Assembly (NCBI GenBank): GCA_900343135.1
Contig: OPYK01000001.1
Coordinates: 62,001 to 126,000, forward strand
Reading direction: 5' to 3'
Source: Atopobium massiliense
Lineage (GTDB): Bacteria > Actinomycetota > Coriobacteriia > Coriobacteriales > Atopobiaceae
DNA length: 64,000 bases
In this document: positions 54,431 through 64,000 of the stretch, piece after piece
How the letters are laid out: each line of letters begins with the position of its first letter
How positions within the stretch are numbered: the first letter of the stretch is position 1
Translations under genes and position numbers: made by a program
Notes under the pieces: model-generated
What the model was told of the DNA's origin: nothing
The model's input: the letters and a program-made list of their open reading frames with translations, nothing else
The model's database searches: none

Positions 54431-57064
54431 CTACGACGCTACGATGTTGACAAGCTTGTTTGCAATAACAATCACCTTACGTACGGTTTTACCAGCCAGC
54501 TGCGCCGAAACAGCCTCAAGCGCAACTGCTTGAATCTGATCGTTCGTTGCGTCCTTCTCAACCTGAATATGCGCACGTACTTTGCCTTGTACCTGAACCG
54601 CCATATCGACTGTTGTGTGCTGAACACGTGACACATCAAAGGAAGGCCACGCTGCGTCATACACGCTCACACCCTCATCAAGTTGCGGATAGAGCGCTGT
54701 ATGCCAAAGCTCCTCTGCCATGTGCGGACACACGCTTGCCAACATAAGCACAATATCGCGCGCAATAAGAGCGGCAAGCTGCGCATTCATGGTTTCGTTG
54801 CCATCGTGTAGACACTTTGTTGTAGCGTTTACAAGTTCCATAACTGCAGAAATCGCCGTGTTAAATTGGCAACGCTCAAAGTCGTTTGTACATTTTGTGC
54901 CAAGCTCCTGTAGCGAAGAAAAGAGCGCACGCTCAGGGGCGGTAAGTGCAGCAAGCTGCGCATCAGATAGTGCAATTTCACACGCAGGATCAGACAGCAG
55001 ATGTGTATCGTGAGAACGCGCAATCTGTGCAAGCTGCCACACCTGTTTCCACGCACGTTTAATAAAGCGGTTAGTTCCCTGTACCACATCTTCGTCCCAG
55101 TCGAAATCTTTTTCCGCGGGCGCAATAAACAAAATAGCAAGGCGCAACGTATCGGCACCATAGGGCTCGATAACACTCGCTGGTGGAACTACATTACCCT
55201 TAGACTTACTCATCGTTTCGCCATTATGATCGCGCACCATACCCTGGCAAAGCAGATGACAGAACGGCTCGTCAATAGCGCATAACCCTAAATCGCGCAT
55301 AACTTTTGTCCAAAAACGCGAGTAGAGCAAGTGCAAAATAGCATGCTCAATGCCACCAATATAGTGATCAACGCACATCCAGCGTGAAACCGCCTGTTGG
55401 CTAAACGGCAACTCGGTGTTGTGGGGGTCGCAATAGCGCAAGTAATACCAGCTTGAGCAGGTAAATGTATCCATCGTATCGGTAATACGACGCGCAGGTT
55501 TATGGCAGCGCGGACACGTGGTACGCGCAAACTCTTCTACATCACTCAAGTTTTGCCCATCATGCAAGTTTACATGCTCGGGCAAGCGTACGGGCAGCTC
55601 ATCGTAGGGCACGGGCACATCGCCACATGCATCACAATGAATCATAGGAATAGGATTTCCCCAATAACGTTGACGCGAAATAAGCCAGTCGCGCAAACGA
55701 TAGTTGGTTGTACTACGTGCGCAGCCGCGCGAAACAAGCTCCTGCGTGATAGCTTTTTCGGCAGGTGAATGCTTTCCGCCCACAAGACCGGTAAATTCGC
55801 CCGACTGAACCAGGTAGCCTTCGGCTTCCATAGCACTATCCCAGCTTACACTGCGAACAACAAGGTCGCGTTCGTCTTTAAGTTCATCGTAAAGCGGATC
55901 GGTGTCTTTGCAGATAATAGGAGCAATTTCGAGGTTGTACTTTTTAGCAAAATCGAAGTCGCGCTGGTCGCCGCAGGGCACGCCCATAACCGCACCAGTG
56001 CCGTAGTCGGCAAGTACGTAATCGGCAGCCCAAATAGGTACCAAACGGTTGTTAATGGGGTTCTTTGCATATGCGCCCAAAAAGACGCCGTGCTTTTCAC
56101 GATCGGAACCCTGTCTATCAATGGCAGAAATTTTTTCGGTAGCAGCTTTAAGCTCGTTAAATGCAGCTTCATACTCGGTGTTAGCAACGAGCTGAGCCGC
56201 AATTTCGCTTTCAGGCGGCAGCACCAAAAACGATACACCAAAAATCGTGTCGGCACGCGTAGTAAACACGCAGAGCTTGTTTTGGGTGGTGGCAAGAGCA
56301 GAGCCGTTTGCACATGAAGCAAGTTCAAAATCGATTTCGGTACCCGTCGATTTACCAATCCAGTTTTTCTGCTGGGCAATAACGTTTTCGGGCCACGCGT
56401 TAAGCGTATCCAAGTCGCGGAGCAGCTCATCGGCATACGCGGTAATTTTGAGATACCACTGCGAGAGCTTTTTCTTTTGCGCAACGCTGTGGCAGCGCCA
56501 GCAACAACCGTTAATTACCTGCTCGTTTGCAAGAACGGTATTGCAGGTGTCGCACCAATTTACGTCGGAATACGCACGGTATGCAAGACCTTTTTCCCAC
56601 ATTTTAATAAACATCCACTGACCCCAGCGATAATACTCAGGGTCGCAAGTATTAAACGTGCGCGAGTAGTCGTATGAAAAACCCATGCGTTTCATGGTTG
56701 CAGTTGCCTGTTTAATGTTGCCATACGTCCACACGGAAGGCTCGGTATGGTGCTTAATTGCAGCGTTTTCAGCTGGCAGGCCAAACGCATCAAAGCCCAT
56801 CGGGTGAAGCACATCATAGCCGCGCATGTGAAGCTGGCGCGCCATAACGTCACCAATGGTGTAATTACGTGCATGTCCCATGTGCAAGTCGCCCGAAGGA
56901 TATGGGAACATCTCAAGCACATACTGCTTGGGTTTAGACGACGATGATGGTGTTTGATAGGTGTTGTGCTTCTCCCAGATGCCCTGCCAGCGCAACTCAA
57001 TATCTTGAGCATTGTAGGCGGGCGCAGCTTGAGGCGCGCCTGTGTTCTGCGTAGATTGTGCCAT
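54431..57064 (-). CDS. leuS: Leucyl-tRNA synthetase
   Basis: The 877-aa class I enzyme has the HIGH region [16 protein letters not shown], the zinc-binding [10 protein letters not shown] and CDTCNT segments, an editing domain around residues 230-420, [10 protein letters not shown], and a C-terminal tRNA-binding domain. AAGGGG precedes the ATG. The 89-base gap upstream, to guaB, has no T-box motif. Confidence 0.97.
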   Translation of the reverse strand: MAQSTQNTGAPQAAPAYNAQDIELRWQGIWEKHNTYQTPSSSSKPKQYVLEMFPYPSGDLHMGHARNYTIGDVMARQLHMRGYDVLHPMGFDAFGLPAENAAIKHHTEPSVWTYGNIKQATATMKRMGFSYDYSRTFNTCDPEYYRWGQWMFIKMWEKGLAYRAYSDVNWCDTCNTVLANEQVINGCCWRCHSVAQKKKLSQWYLKITAYADELLRDLDTLNAWPENVIAQQKNWIGKSTGTEIDFELASCANGSALATTQNKLCVFTTRADTIFGVSFLVLPPESEIAAQLVANTEYEAAFNELKAATEKISAIDRQGSDREKHGVFLGAYAKNPINNRLVPIWAADYVLADYGTGAVMGVPCGDQRDFDFAKKYNLEIAPIICKDTDPLYDELKDERDLVVRSVSWDSAMEAEGYLVQSGEFTGLVGGKHSPAEKAITQELVSRGCARSTTNYRLRDWLISRQRYWGNPIPMIHCDACGDVPVPYDELPVRLPEHVNLHDGQNLSDVEEFARTTCPRCHKPARRITDTMDTFTCSSWYYLRYCDPHNTELPFSQQAVSRWMCVDHYIGGIEHAILHLLYSRFWTKVMRDLGLCAIDEPFCHLLCQGMVRDHNGETMSKSKGNVVPPASVIEPYGADTLRLAILFIAPAEKDFDWDEDVVQGTNRFIKRAWKQVWQLAQIARSHDTHLLSDPACEIALSDAQLAALTAPERALFSSLQELGTKCTNDFERCQFNTAISAVMELVNATTKCLHDGNETMNAQLAALIARDIVLMLASVCPHMAEELWHTALYPQLDEGVSVYDAAWPSFDVSRVQHTTVDMAVQVQGKVRAHIQVEKDATNDQIQAVALEAVSAQLAGKTVRKVIVIANKLVNIVAS

Positions 57065-57153
57065 GACTTCCCCTTACGTGCAATGGTAGGTGTGGTACCT
57101 GCTGTGTACTCATCAAACGAGTGATGATGTGCGCAGGTTACCGTTTGGTTATG

Positions 57154-58668
57154 TTATCTAAAGTTGATATCGGTGGATGAATCTTTAAGGATAACGTCGT
57201 GCGCGCCACCTTCAACCAGCGATGTTGAGCTTACGAGCGTGATACGCGCCTTTTCGCGCAGCTCTTGCAAGGTAAGCGCACCGCAGTTGCACATCGTGGA
57301 GCGAACTTTCGTAAGTGAGTTTTCTACGTTATCTTTCAAAGGACCAGCATACGGCACATATGAGTCGACACCTTCAACAAACGACAGCGATTTTTTAGAT
57401 CCGCCCAAGTCGTAACGCGCCCAGTTGCGCGCACGTGCAGAGCCCTCGCCCCAGTACTCTTTTACGTAGGAGCCGTTAACATTAAGACGACGAGTTGGCG
57501 ATTCATCAAAACGCGCAAAGTAGCGGCCGAGCATAAGGAAGTCGGCACCCATAGCAAGTGCAAGCGTCATATGGTAATCGTATACAATGCCACCATCGGA
57601 GCAAACGGGCACGTAAATGCCTGTTTCTTTGTAGTATTCATCACGAGCTCGGCACACGTCGATAAGAGCAGACGCCTGACCACGGCCAATACCTTTTTGC
57701 TCACGCGTAATACAAATTGAACCGCCGCCAATACCCACTTTCACAAAGTCGGCACCACAGTTTGCAAGATAGCGGAAACCCTCTCCATCAACAACATTAC
57801 CAGCGCCAACTTTAACCGACTCACCGTAGTTTTTACGAATCCAGTCGATGGTAAGTTTTTGCCATTCGCTATAACCTTCAGATGAGTCGATACACAACAC
57901 GTCGGCACCGGCTTCGATGAGCAGTGGCACACGCTCGGCATAATCGCGCGTGTTAATACCCGCGCCAACAACGTAGCGCTTATGCTCGTCGAGAAGCTCA
58001 TCGGGACGGGATTTATGCTGGTCGTAGTCCTTACGGAAAACGAGTGACGACAAATTGCCCTTGGCATCAACAATAGGAAGTGCGTTAATTTTCTTTTCCC
58101 AAATGATGTCGTTGCATTCTTTAAGCGAGGTATCGGGCGTTGCGGTAACGCATTCGTTTGCGGGCGTCATAAACTCACGCACAGGCTTATTTGGATCGTC
58201 GCGAGAAACGCGATAATCGCGCGAAGTTACAATACCGCAAAAACGCCCTTGTGGTAGGCCATTTTCGGTAACGGGCATGGTGGTGTGACCGGTGCGCTCC
58301 TTAAGTTCAAGCACGTCGGCAAGGCACATATCGGGTGTAAGCGTGGAGTCGGAAACAACAAAGCCAGCTTTGTAGCTTTTTACTTCGCGCACCATTTGTG
58401 CTTCGCTTTCAGGCGCCTGTGAGCCGTAAATAAACGAAATACCGCCCTGCTGCGCTAAGGCAATGGCAAGACGGGTACCAGAAACAGCTTGCATAATAGA
58501 CGAAACCAGAGGAATATGCATGGAAATGGCCGATTGCTCACCTTTTTTATAGCGAACAAGTGGCGCCTCAAGCGAAACGTTGGCAGGAATGTTAACGTGA
58601 GAAGAATACCCTGGCACAAGTAAGTATTCAGAAAATGTGTGTGACTCTTCCTTAAAAAACATTGCCAT
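57154..58668 (-). CDS. guaB: Inosine-5'-monophosphate dehydrogenase
   Basis: GuaB oxidises IMP to XMP, the committed step to guanine nucleotides. The 504-aa protein has the TIM barrel split by two CBS domains (about 100-220), the catalytic loop [18 protein letters not shown] with its Cys, and [11 protein letters not shown]. The last 50 residues differ from the enterobacterial type and look like the longer actinobacterial/eukaryote-like form. AAGGAG lies before the first ATG. Confidence 0.94.
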   Translation of the reverse strand: MAMFFKEESHTFSEYLLVPGYSSHVNIPANVSLEAPLVRYKKGEQSAISMHIPLVSSIMQAVSGTRLAIALAQQGGISFIYGSQAPESEAQMVREVKSYKAGFVVSDSTLTPDMCLADVLELKERTGHTTMPVTENGLPQGRFCGIVTSRDYRVSRDDPNKPVREFMTPANECVTATPDTSLKECNDIIWEKKINALPIVDAKGNLSSLVFRKDYDQHKSRPDELLDEHKRYVVGAGINTRDYAERVPLLIEAGADVLCIDSSEGYSEWQKLTIDWIRKNYGESVKVGAGNVVDGEGFRYLANCGADFVKVGIGGGSICITREQKGIGRGQASALIDVCRARDEYYKETGIYVPVCSDGGIVYDYHMTLALAMGADFLMLGRYFARFDESPTRRLNVNGSYVKEYWGEGSARARNWARYDLGGSKKSLSFVEGVDSYVPYAGPLKDNVENSLTKVRSTMCNCGALTLQELREKARITLVSSTSLVEGGAHDVILKDSSTDINFR

Positions 58669-58834
58669 GCCTTATCTCCTTTTCTCGCATGTCATGTAGT
58701 ACGGCTACCGTAATGCACACGGCAATGCAGCTAAAAGCTACGATGCCGTACAATGTACAATGTGCGACGTATACAGACGCCCCCGTGTATATCGATTGTA
58801 ACACCTTATATCAAACTCATAAAACACATTTCGC

Positions 58835-60124
58835 TTACGAGTTACTACTCATAACATCGTCAAAATCAACCGCAATGTCATGCTTCGTTGGCACCCATTC
58901 AACCTTTTTGAACAGAGCTGCCACAGTAATAGGAATGTAGGTCATCATAAATAACGGGAATGTAAAGAGGTTTGAAATAATACGCCACTGTTTTTTTGCG
59001 TGAATGTGTTTGCGCTCGCTTAACGTGGTAATAACGCCAAGAATAAAGAAGGTTACATACATCGATAAAAACGTTATTACCAACGATGCAATACACATGG
59101 CTAGCTCGGCAGATGTAGCAATAAACCCGTGCGATACGTAGCCAACAATAAGGTAACCAAAGTTAATGAAAAACGACAGCAGCGTTAAAATCATGCCCGG
59201 GGCAACCGTCATGAGCATATCGTATGCAGCAAAACGGCGATGGCCAATGGAGCACAAAAGATTTTTTACATATGAGAAAAACACCTGGTAAAATCCCTTT
59301 GTCCAGCGCATACGCTGCGTCCACGACGCCTTAAACGTAACGGGCTGCTCGTCAAAAAACTCAGCTGGTGCATACCCAATTTGAATGTCGTGCGCGCAGC
59401 AAAACGTTGAAAACTGAATGTCTTCGGTAAGGGAATGAAAACGCCAGCCGTGCATACCGCGAATGATGGGCACGGCAACCATCCAGCCGCTCCCCGAAAT
59501 GGCGCAACTGGTGCCAAGCATCATACGTGCGTTATTGAGAAACTTTGCCTCGCGCAAAAACCACAGAGCATAAGCTGAACTAATCCAGCTTGAATCGAAG
59601 TTTTTAGAGTTGCGATAACTTGTACATACAAGATAACCAGCATCAAAAGCCTGATTCATAACACTAACATAGGTGGGCGACAAAATATTGTCGGCATCCA
59701 TAATAAAAAATGCATCGTATTTGTCTTCGTACTCATTTAAGATGCGGTTGAATGCATAATCGAGAACCCAGCTTTTCCCTTTGCGGACAAGGTCGTTACG
59801 CTGCCAGGTAATAGCACCTGCCTGCTTAGCACGCTCAAAAGTAGCGTCGGTGCACGCATCGGCAACAACAAAACAATCGATAACGCCGTCATATTCCTGG
59901 CTTAGAATGGAGTGCACCAAATTGCCAATAACCGACTCTTCGTTATGCGCGGGAATAACAAATGCATAGCGATGGTTCTTTTTTGCTTTGGGCAGCACAA
60001 CATCGCCACGCGACATCACACGCAGCAGGTAAACAATTTGATAAAAATAGGCAAATGTAAAAAACACCCATACCAAACCGTTAAATATGACAATGGGCGT
60101 AATGCCCATGACGTATAGATTCAT
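58835..60124 (-). CDS. Membrane family 2 glycosyltransferase
   Basis: The 429-aa protein has an N-terminal helix, a GT-A domain with AFVIPAHNEESVIGNLV, the metal motif DADN, the acceptor motif LTED and QRMRW, then three C-terminal helices. The D, D, TED, QxxRW pattern is that of processive or lipid-linked GT2 enzymes. It could make a glycolipid, polysaccharide or wall polymer; there is no polysaccharide operon around it to decide. GAGGTGA precedes the ATG. It stands alone between guaB and rluD. Confidence 0.85.
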   Translation of the reverse strand: MNLYVMGITPIVIFNGLVWVFFTFAYFYQIVYLLRVMSRGDVVLPKAKKNHRYAFVIPAHNEESVIGNLVHSILSQEYDGVIDCFVVADACTDATFERAKQAGAITWQRNDLVRKGKSWVLDYAFNRILNEYEDKYDAFFIMDADNILSPTYVSVMNQAFDAGYLVCTSYRNSKNFDSSWISSAYALWFLREAKFLNNARMMLGTSCAISGSGWMVAVPIIRGMHGWRFHSLTEDIQFSTFCCAHDIQIGYAPAEFFDEQPVTFKASWTQRMRWTKGFYQVFFSYVKNLLCSIGHRRFAAYDMLMTVAPGMILTLLSFFINFGYLIVGYVSHGFIATSAELAMCIASLVITFLSMYVTFFILGVITTLSERKHIHAKKQWRIISNLFTFPLFMMTYIPITVAALFKKVEWVPTKHDIAVDFDDVMSSNS

Positions 60125-60192
60125 GCATTCACCTCTACAATTGGCAAGTAACGTGTACTACCAGCAACGATAGTGCTCACGCGCGTCTTTAG

Positions 60193-61209
60193 CTACTGTA
60201 TGTTTAGTTTGTTGTATAGTATAGCACCCCATGAGGTTTCGCCCATAGATCGCGGGCGCAAATTAGTGAGCGCCGTATATAAATCAGAAGGAAGCGTATC
60301 AAATAGTTCGATATGCTCATGCGTAATTGGGTGATCGAAATTAATATGCCAGGAGTGCAAGAATTGCCGCTTAAGGTGCAAGTTAATGCGCTCGCCCGCC
60401 TTACCATACAACGGGTCACCCACCAAACAATGCCCGGTATAGCGCATATGCACGCGAATTTGATGCGTACGGCCGGTATACAAGTGACATTCCAACAGCG
60501 AATAGCCGTCATCGTGCGCAGATGCCTCAAAGCGATCGAGTGTTTTAAACGTGGTAATTGCCTGGCGCGAAAGCGGGTCTTTTGAAACACACATTTTGAG
60601 ACGGTTTTTCTTTGAGCGCGCAATGCCGGTAGTTATCGTGCCCTCATCAGGCGAAACGTACCCTTGCACAAGCGCAAGATAGCGCCGGTCAAAATCGCGC
60701 AAACGAATGAGGTCTTGGAGCTGCTCTTGCGTTTCATTATCTTTTGCAGCAACCATAAGCCCCGTGGTATCCATATCAAGCCGGTGCACAATCCCAGGAC
60801 GATCGTCGCCCTGCAATTTGCCCAAATGGTCAAACCCACAATGAGCTACCAGCGCATTTGCAAGTGTATCGTCAATATGACCGCTTGAAGGATGACACAC
60901 AAGCCCTTTTTGTTTAGAGATAACAAGCAGATACTCATCCTCATAGCGCACGTCAAGCGGAATTTGCGGATTTGGCATGATAACGGTAGGTTTTTGCTGC
61001 GTTTCGACAACAATCGACACGCGATCGCCCAGGCGGACGTGCTCTGCCTTTGACAGTGCTTCGGTGTTGTTAATTTCAACACAGCCGCGCTCGATATACT
61101 TTGCACACGCTGAGCGTGCGGGCATATCCGTTTGCGCAGCTAAAAAGCTGTCAAGTCGCATACGGTCGAATTGTGGTGATACAAGAAATGTTTGCCGCTC
61201 TTGACTCAT
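60193..61209 (-). CDS. rRNA/tRNA pseudouridine synthase, RluA/RluD family
   Basis: The 338-aa protein has an N-terminal S4 domain and a catalytic domain with HRLDMDTTGLMVAAK (active Asp), RYLALVQG and the RTHQIRVHM signature. It most likely modifies 23S rRNA like RluD. The ATG at 61209 is taken because AGG lies five bases ahead within the lspA stop region; a GTG two codons earlier overlaps it. It starts seven bases after the lspA stop, the usual lspA-rluD pair. Confidence 0.92.
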   Translation of the reverse strand: MSQERQTFLVSPQFDRMRLDSFLAAQTDMPARSACAKYIERGCVEINNTEALSKAEHVRLGDRVSIVVETQQKPTVIMPNPQIPLDVRYEDEYLLVISKQKGLVCHPSSGHIDDTLANALVAHCGFDHLGKLQGDDRPGIVHRLDMDTTGLMVAAKDNETQEQLQDLIRLRDFDRRYLALVQGYVSPDEGTITTGIARSKKNRLKMCVSKDPLSRQAITTFKTLDRFEASAHDDGYSLLECHLYTGRTHQIRVHMRYTGHCLVGDPLYGKAGERINLHLKRQFLHSWHINFDHPITHEHIELFDTLPSDLYTALTNLRPRSMGETSWGAILYNKLNIQ

Positions 61210-61215
61210 ACGCAC

Positions 61216-61764
61216 CTATTCTTCCGAATTGGTAGACGTGTAACTGCCACAAGAAATAAGCGCATACACGCGCGAAGGGCACACAAGAAGCATCACCATA
61301 ACAGCAATAGCAGCGCAGGTAATGTAGATGTCGGCAAGATTGAACACAGGAAACGTCATAAACTTAAGGTTGATAAAATCGACAACATAGCCAAGCACTA
61401 CCCTATCGATAGCATTGCCAAGAGCACCTGCACAAATAGCAAGTATGCATGCATGTTCAAGGAGCGCAAGCCGCGATGCACGCACAAGCACACGTATGCA
61501 AAAACCAACAATGACAACAGCAAAGATAGAAAAGATAACCTGAGCACCTTGAGCCGCGCCAAACGCAGCGCCTCTGTTTTGCACGTAGCAAAATTCAAAC
61601 ACGCCCGCAATGCCAGGCTGCACCTCGCCTACCGCAAAAGACGAGCGGATATGCCATTTTACCAGCTGGTCGAATGCAACAAGCACACAGCAGATAAGCG
61701 CGCTTAGCCAAAGTTTGAGGCAGCGCTGTTGCTGTTGGCTACACATCGTGCCAGTGTTGTTCAT
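61216..61764 (-). CDS. lspA: Lipoprotein signal peptidase
   Basis: LspA cuts the signal peptide of prolipoproteins after lipid attachment. The 182-aa membrane protein has four helices, the motif VQNRGAAFG and the two catalytic Asp motifs GNAIDRVVLGYVVDF and FNLADIYI. The ATG at 61764 follows GAGGGG; the open frame continues 53 codons upstream with Arg/Cys-rich sequence that is not part of the protein. It lies between ileS and rluD. Confidence 0.93.
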   Translation of the reverse strand: MNNTGTMCSQQQQRCLKLWLSALICCVLVAFDQLVKWHIRSSFAVGEVQPGIAGVFEFCYVQNRGAAFGAAQGAQVIFSIFAVVIVGFCIRVLVRASRLALLEHACILAICAGALGNAIDRVVLGYVVDFINLKFMTFPVFNLADIYITCAAIAVMVMLLVCPSRVYALISCGSYTSTNSEE

Positions 61765-61895
61765 ATCCCCTCGCCTTCGTTTGGTTGGACGGTTCTGGTT
61801 AGACGCGCGCAGGCTCAGTGCACGCGGTAAAGCAAAGCGCACACGTTTAGCAGGCGCGCAGGCGCAGACGGCTAAGCGTGTGCAAGCAGTATATG

Positions 61896-64000
61896 TTAGA
61901 GCGAAGCCATTACATCTGCACAACGCTCACATAAGCCCTCGGCATTGCAGCTGCGATAGTTCCAGCAGCGCACGCATTTAGTGCCGCGCGCAGGATATAC
62001 CTCGCATGATACGGCATCTGCGGACTCAAGCGCAACTTCAGAGCACACAAAAAGCTCAGCTAAATCGAGCGCGGCATACGATTGCAAGTTGTCTACTACC
62101 GACGCAGGGGCTTTTACAACGCAGCGTGTTGCCTGTGTTGAATTTTCGGCAATATCACCCTGTGTACGTGCAGCTTCGTAGGCTTTCGTATAGGCGCTGC
62201 GGAGCGTTACGGCGTTGGTGTAGGCCTCTTCGTTGTGCGCAATAAACTCAGCACCTACCGGCAGCTCAAACCACGACAACAGAGCAGCAAATTGCTGATT
62301 GTCGCGCAGCGATGCTGGCATGTGGCTCATAGCTTCGTCGCAGGTAAACACCAAAATTGGTTGCAAATCGCGAACAAGCATGCTTAACAAATATGCCCAG
62401 GTAGTTTGCGCACTCTTGCGAGCATGTCCGGTTGCTTTGCCACAATACATGCGGTCTTTTGTAGCGTTAAGGTAGCCTTGTGAAAGTTCAACAACCACAA
62501 AATCGTATAGCAGGCGATATACCTGGTTAAACTTGTAGTTTTCGTACGCACGCGTAACTTCGTTATGAACAGTACACATGCGCGCAAGCATGAGTTTATC
62601 TAAATCTTCAAGATCATCGGGACTCACACCATCACGCTCAAACGAGAACTGATCTTCGAGCTCGCCAAGCAAGAAACGAATGGTATTCCTAAAGTGACGG
62701 TATGCGTTGCCAACGTGCGACAAAATATCATCGTCACACGCAACATCGACCGAGGTATCAACCGATGCCACCCACAAACGAATGATGTCGGCACCTTGAG
62801 TTGCGCATACTTTATTGGGATCGATAACATTGCCAAGACTCTTCGACATTTTTCTGCCCTGACCATCGAGGGTAAAGCCCTGAGAAACAACGGCCTTGTA
62901 GGGCGCAACGCCATATGCGCCAACACTCGTCATAAGCGAGCTCATAAACCAGCCGCGGTGCTGATCGGAGCCTTCAAGATACATATCCGCAGGAAAATGC
63001 AGGTTTTTGCGATGCTTACAAACGGCAGTGTGGCTTACACCAGAATCCCACCACACGTCGAGAATGTCGGTAGTGGCGGTCAAATTGTGCGAGCCGCACG
63101 CAGGACACACGCAGGCATCTCCTAAATAATCGCTGGGCTTATCGGTAAACCAAGCATCGGAGCCTTTTTGCTTGAATAGCGCGATAACACAATCGAGAGT
63201 ATCGTCATTCATAACAAGCTCGCCGCAATCGTCGCAGGTAAATGCAGGAATTGGAACGCCCCAGTTACGCTGACGAGAAATGCACCAGTCGGGACGACCC
63301 TCAACCATCGAACCTATGCGTTTGCGCGCATGATTGGGGTAAAACGCCACCGAATCAAGGCAGGTAGCTGCTTGTTTGCGAAGCTGCGTTTTGTCCATAG
63401 ATACAAACCATTGGCTAGTTGCTCTAAAAATAACAGGTTTTTTACAGCGCCAGCAGTGCGGATATGAGTGGCTGATGTCTTCGTGCAAAATGAGGGTACC
63501 ACGCTCGCGCAAAAGGTCGATTACCTTGGGGTTTGCGTCGTTTACATTCATTTTAGAGAAGATACCACCTGTACCGATGCCCTCACCTTCGTAAAAACAA
63601 CCGTTGTCGTCAACAGGCATAACAACATCAATGTTAAATTTACAGCCGGCAATATAGTCGTCGACACCATGACCAGGTGCGCAGTGAACAACACCCGTAC
63701 CGTCGTCAAGCGTAACGTAGTCGGCATAAATGAACTCGCCTTGCTTTTCTGCGGTATCAAAAATCGGCAATTTATAGGTGTTGTGCACGAGCTCCTTGCC
63801 CGTTTTTTGCCAAAGCTCACCTGACGGCAAATGGTAAAGCTCAACTTCGCCGTAGCCAAATTTTTCACAACAGTGCTGATAGAGCGCTTCAGCCATAATT
63901 TCAAGTTGACCGTTGTGCTTAACAGCTACATACGTTGCCTCAGGATGCAAGATAACGCACATGTCGGCAGGCAACGTCCAGGGCGTCGTTGTCCAGATGT
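61896..64000 (-). CDS. ileS: Isoleucyl-tRNA synthetase, C-terminal part
   Basis: The gene runs off the window at 64000, so only the last 700 residues are here. It begins inside IWTTTPWTLP, which precedes the editing region, then shows SRQRNWGVPIP, KMSKSLGNVI and the C-terminal zinc site with CVRCWNYRS and CERC. The catalytic HIGH motif must lie beyond the window. The ileS-lspA-rluD order is common. Confidence 0.96.
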   Translation of the reverse strand, partial: IWTTTPWTLPADMCVILHPEATYVAVKHNGQLEIMAEALYQHCCEKFGYGEVELYHLPSGELWQKTGKELVHNTYKLPIFDTAEKQGEFIYADYVTLDDGTGVVHCAPGHGVDDYIAGCKFNIDVVMPVDDNGCFYEGEGIGTGGIFSKMNVNDANPKVIDLLRERGTLILHEDISHSYPHCWRCKKPVIFRATSQWFVSMDKTQLRKQAATCLDSVAFYPNHARKRIGSMVEGRPDWCISRQRNWGVPIPAFTCDDCGELVMNDDTLDCVIALFKQKGSDAWFTDKPSDYLGDACVCPACGSHNLTATTDILDVWWDSGVSHTAVCKHRKNLHFPADMYLEGSDQHRGWFMSSLMTSVGAYGVAPYKAVVSQGFTLDGQGRKMSKSLGNVIDPNKVCATQGADIIRLWVASVDTSVDVACDDDILSHVGNAYRHFRNTIRFLLGELEDQFSFERDGVSPDDLEDLDKLMLARMCTVHNEVTRAYENYKFNQVYRLLYDFVVVELSQGYLNATKDRMYCGKATGHARKSAQTTWAYLLSMLVRDLQPILVFTCDEAMSHMPASLRDNQQFAALLSWFELPVGAEFIAHNEEAYTNAVTLRSAYTKAYEAARTQGDIAENSTQATRCVVKAPASVVDNLQSYAALDLAELFVCSEVALESADAVSCEVYPARGTKCVRCWNYRSCNAEGLCERCADVMASL

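Overview
The window looks like a chromosomal segment of a small-genome anaerobic actinobacterium of class Coriobacteriia. The reasons are the minus-strand block scpA-scpB-rluB-cmk/plsC-ispH-der-plsY-gpsA, a fused cytidylate kinase/PlsC, an arginine deiminase pathway with a YfcC-type carrier, mid-range G+C with a strong bias for tgcgca-type words, and cysteine-rich membrane proteins. This is inference from gene content; no species is claimed. About nine tenths of the genes lie on the minus strand. Plus-strand exceptions are tRNA-Pro, an ECF transporter module, a GntR regulator, trpS and ftsH.

Region by region: 330-406 tRNA-Pro. 552-4560 a heterodimeric ABC exporter. 4730-12550 a housekeeping run (Uup-type ABC-F, CoaBC, zinc-ribbon coiled-coil protein, cysteine desulfurase, Rpe, GpsA, PlsY). 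12645-19341 Der, IspH, Cmk-PlsC fusion, RluB-like, ScpB, ScpA. 19439-23134 an M50 protease, a Tyr/Gln/Pro-rich membrane protein and a YheS-type ABC-F protein. 23351-26388 (+) a complete ECF importer with its own S, T and fused A components. 26517-27121 a truncated, AT-rich nuclease-toxin-like remnant beside tRNA-Val. 27343-33143 a host-glycan module: GH35 beta-galactosidase, mannose-family PTS IIB-IIC-IID-IIA and a divergent GntR regulator, in the order seen around streptococcal bgaC. 33271-33962 two tRNAs enclosing a small membrane protein. 34139-37372 trpS and a large LPXTG-like surface protein carrying a nine-base homopolymer near its signal peptide. 37573-42067 the arginine deiminase pathway (YfcC-type carrier, ornithine carbamoyltransferase, arginine deiminase) with unusually structured intergenic DNA. 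42680-44587 (+) ftsH. 44597-54205 (-) trmH-like, ffh, ftsY, smc, rnc, acpP, plsX, rpmF. 54431-64000 (-) leuS, guaB, a membrane glycosyltransferase, rluD-like, lspA and the 3' part of ileS, which runs off the window.

How the genes fit together: the core blocks serve protein secretion (Ffh, FtsY, LspA), chromosome organisation (SMC, ScpA, ScpB), phospholipid synthesis (PlsX, ACP, GpsA, PlsY, PlsC), ribosome biogenesis (Der, pseudouridine synthases, RNase III, L32, ABC-F proteins) and translation. The accessory part points to two energy sources of a mucosal organism: arginine, through ArcA/ArcB and an exchanger, and beta-1,3-linked galactosides, through the PTS and GH35 enzyme. The points most worth follow-up are the shared motifs upstream of the two arginine transcription units, the homopolymer in the surface-protein gene, the orphan toxin-like remnant and the Cmk-PlsC fusion with an altered acyltransferase motif. 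No CRISPR array, intact prophage, insertion sequence or rRNA was seen.
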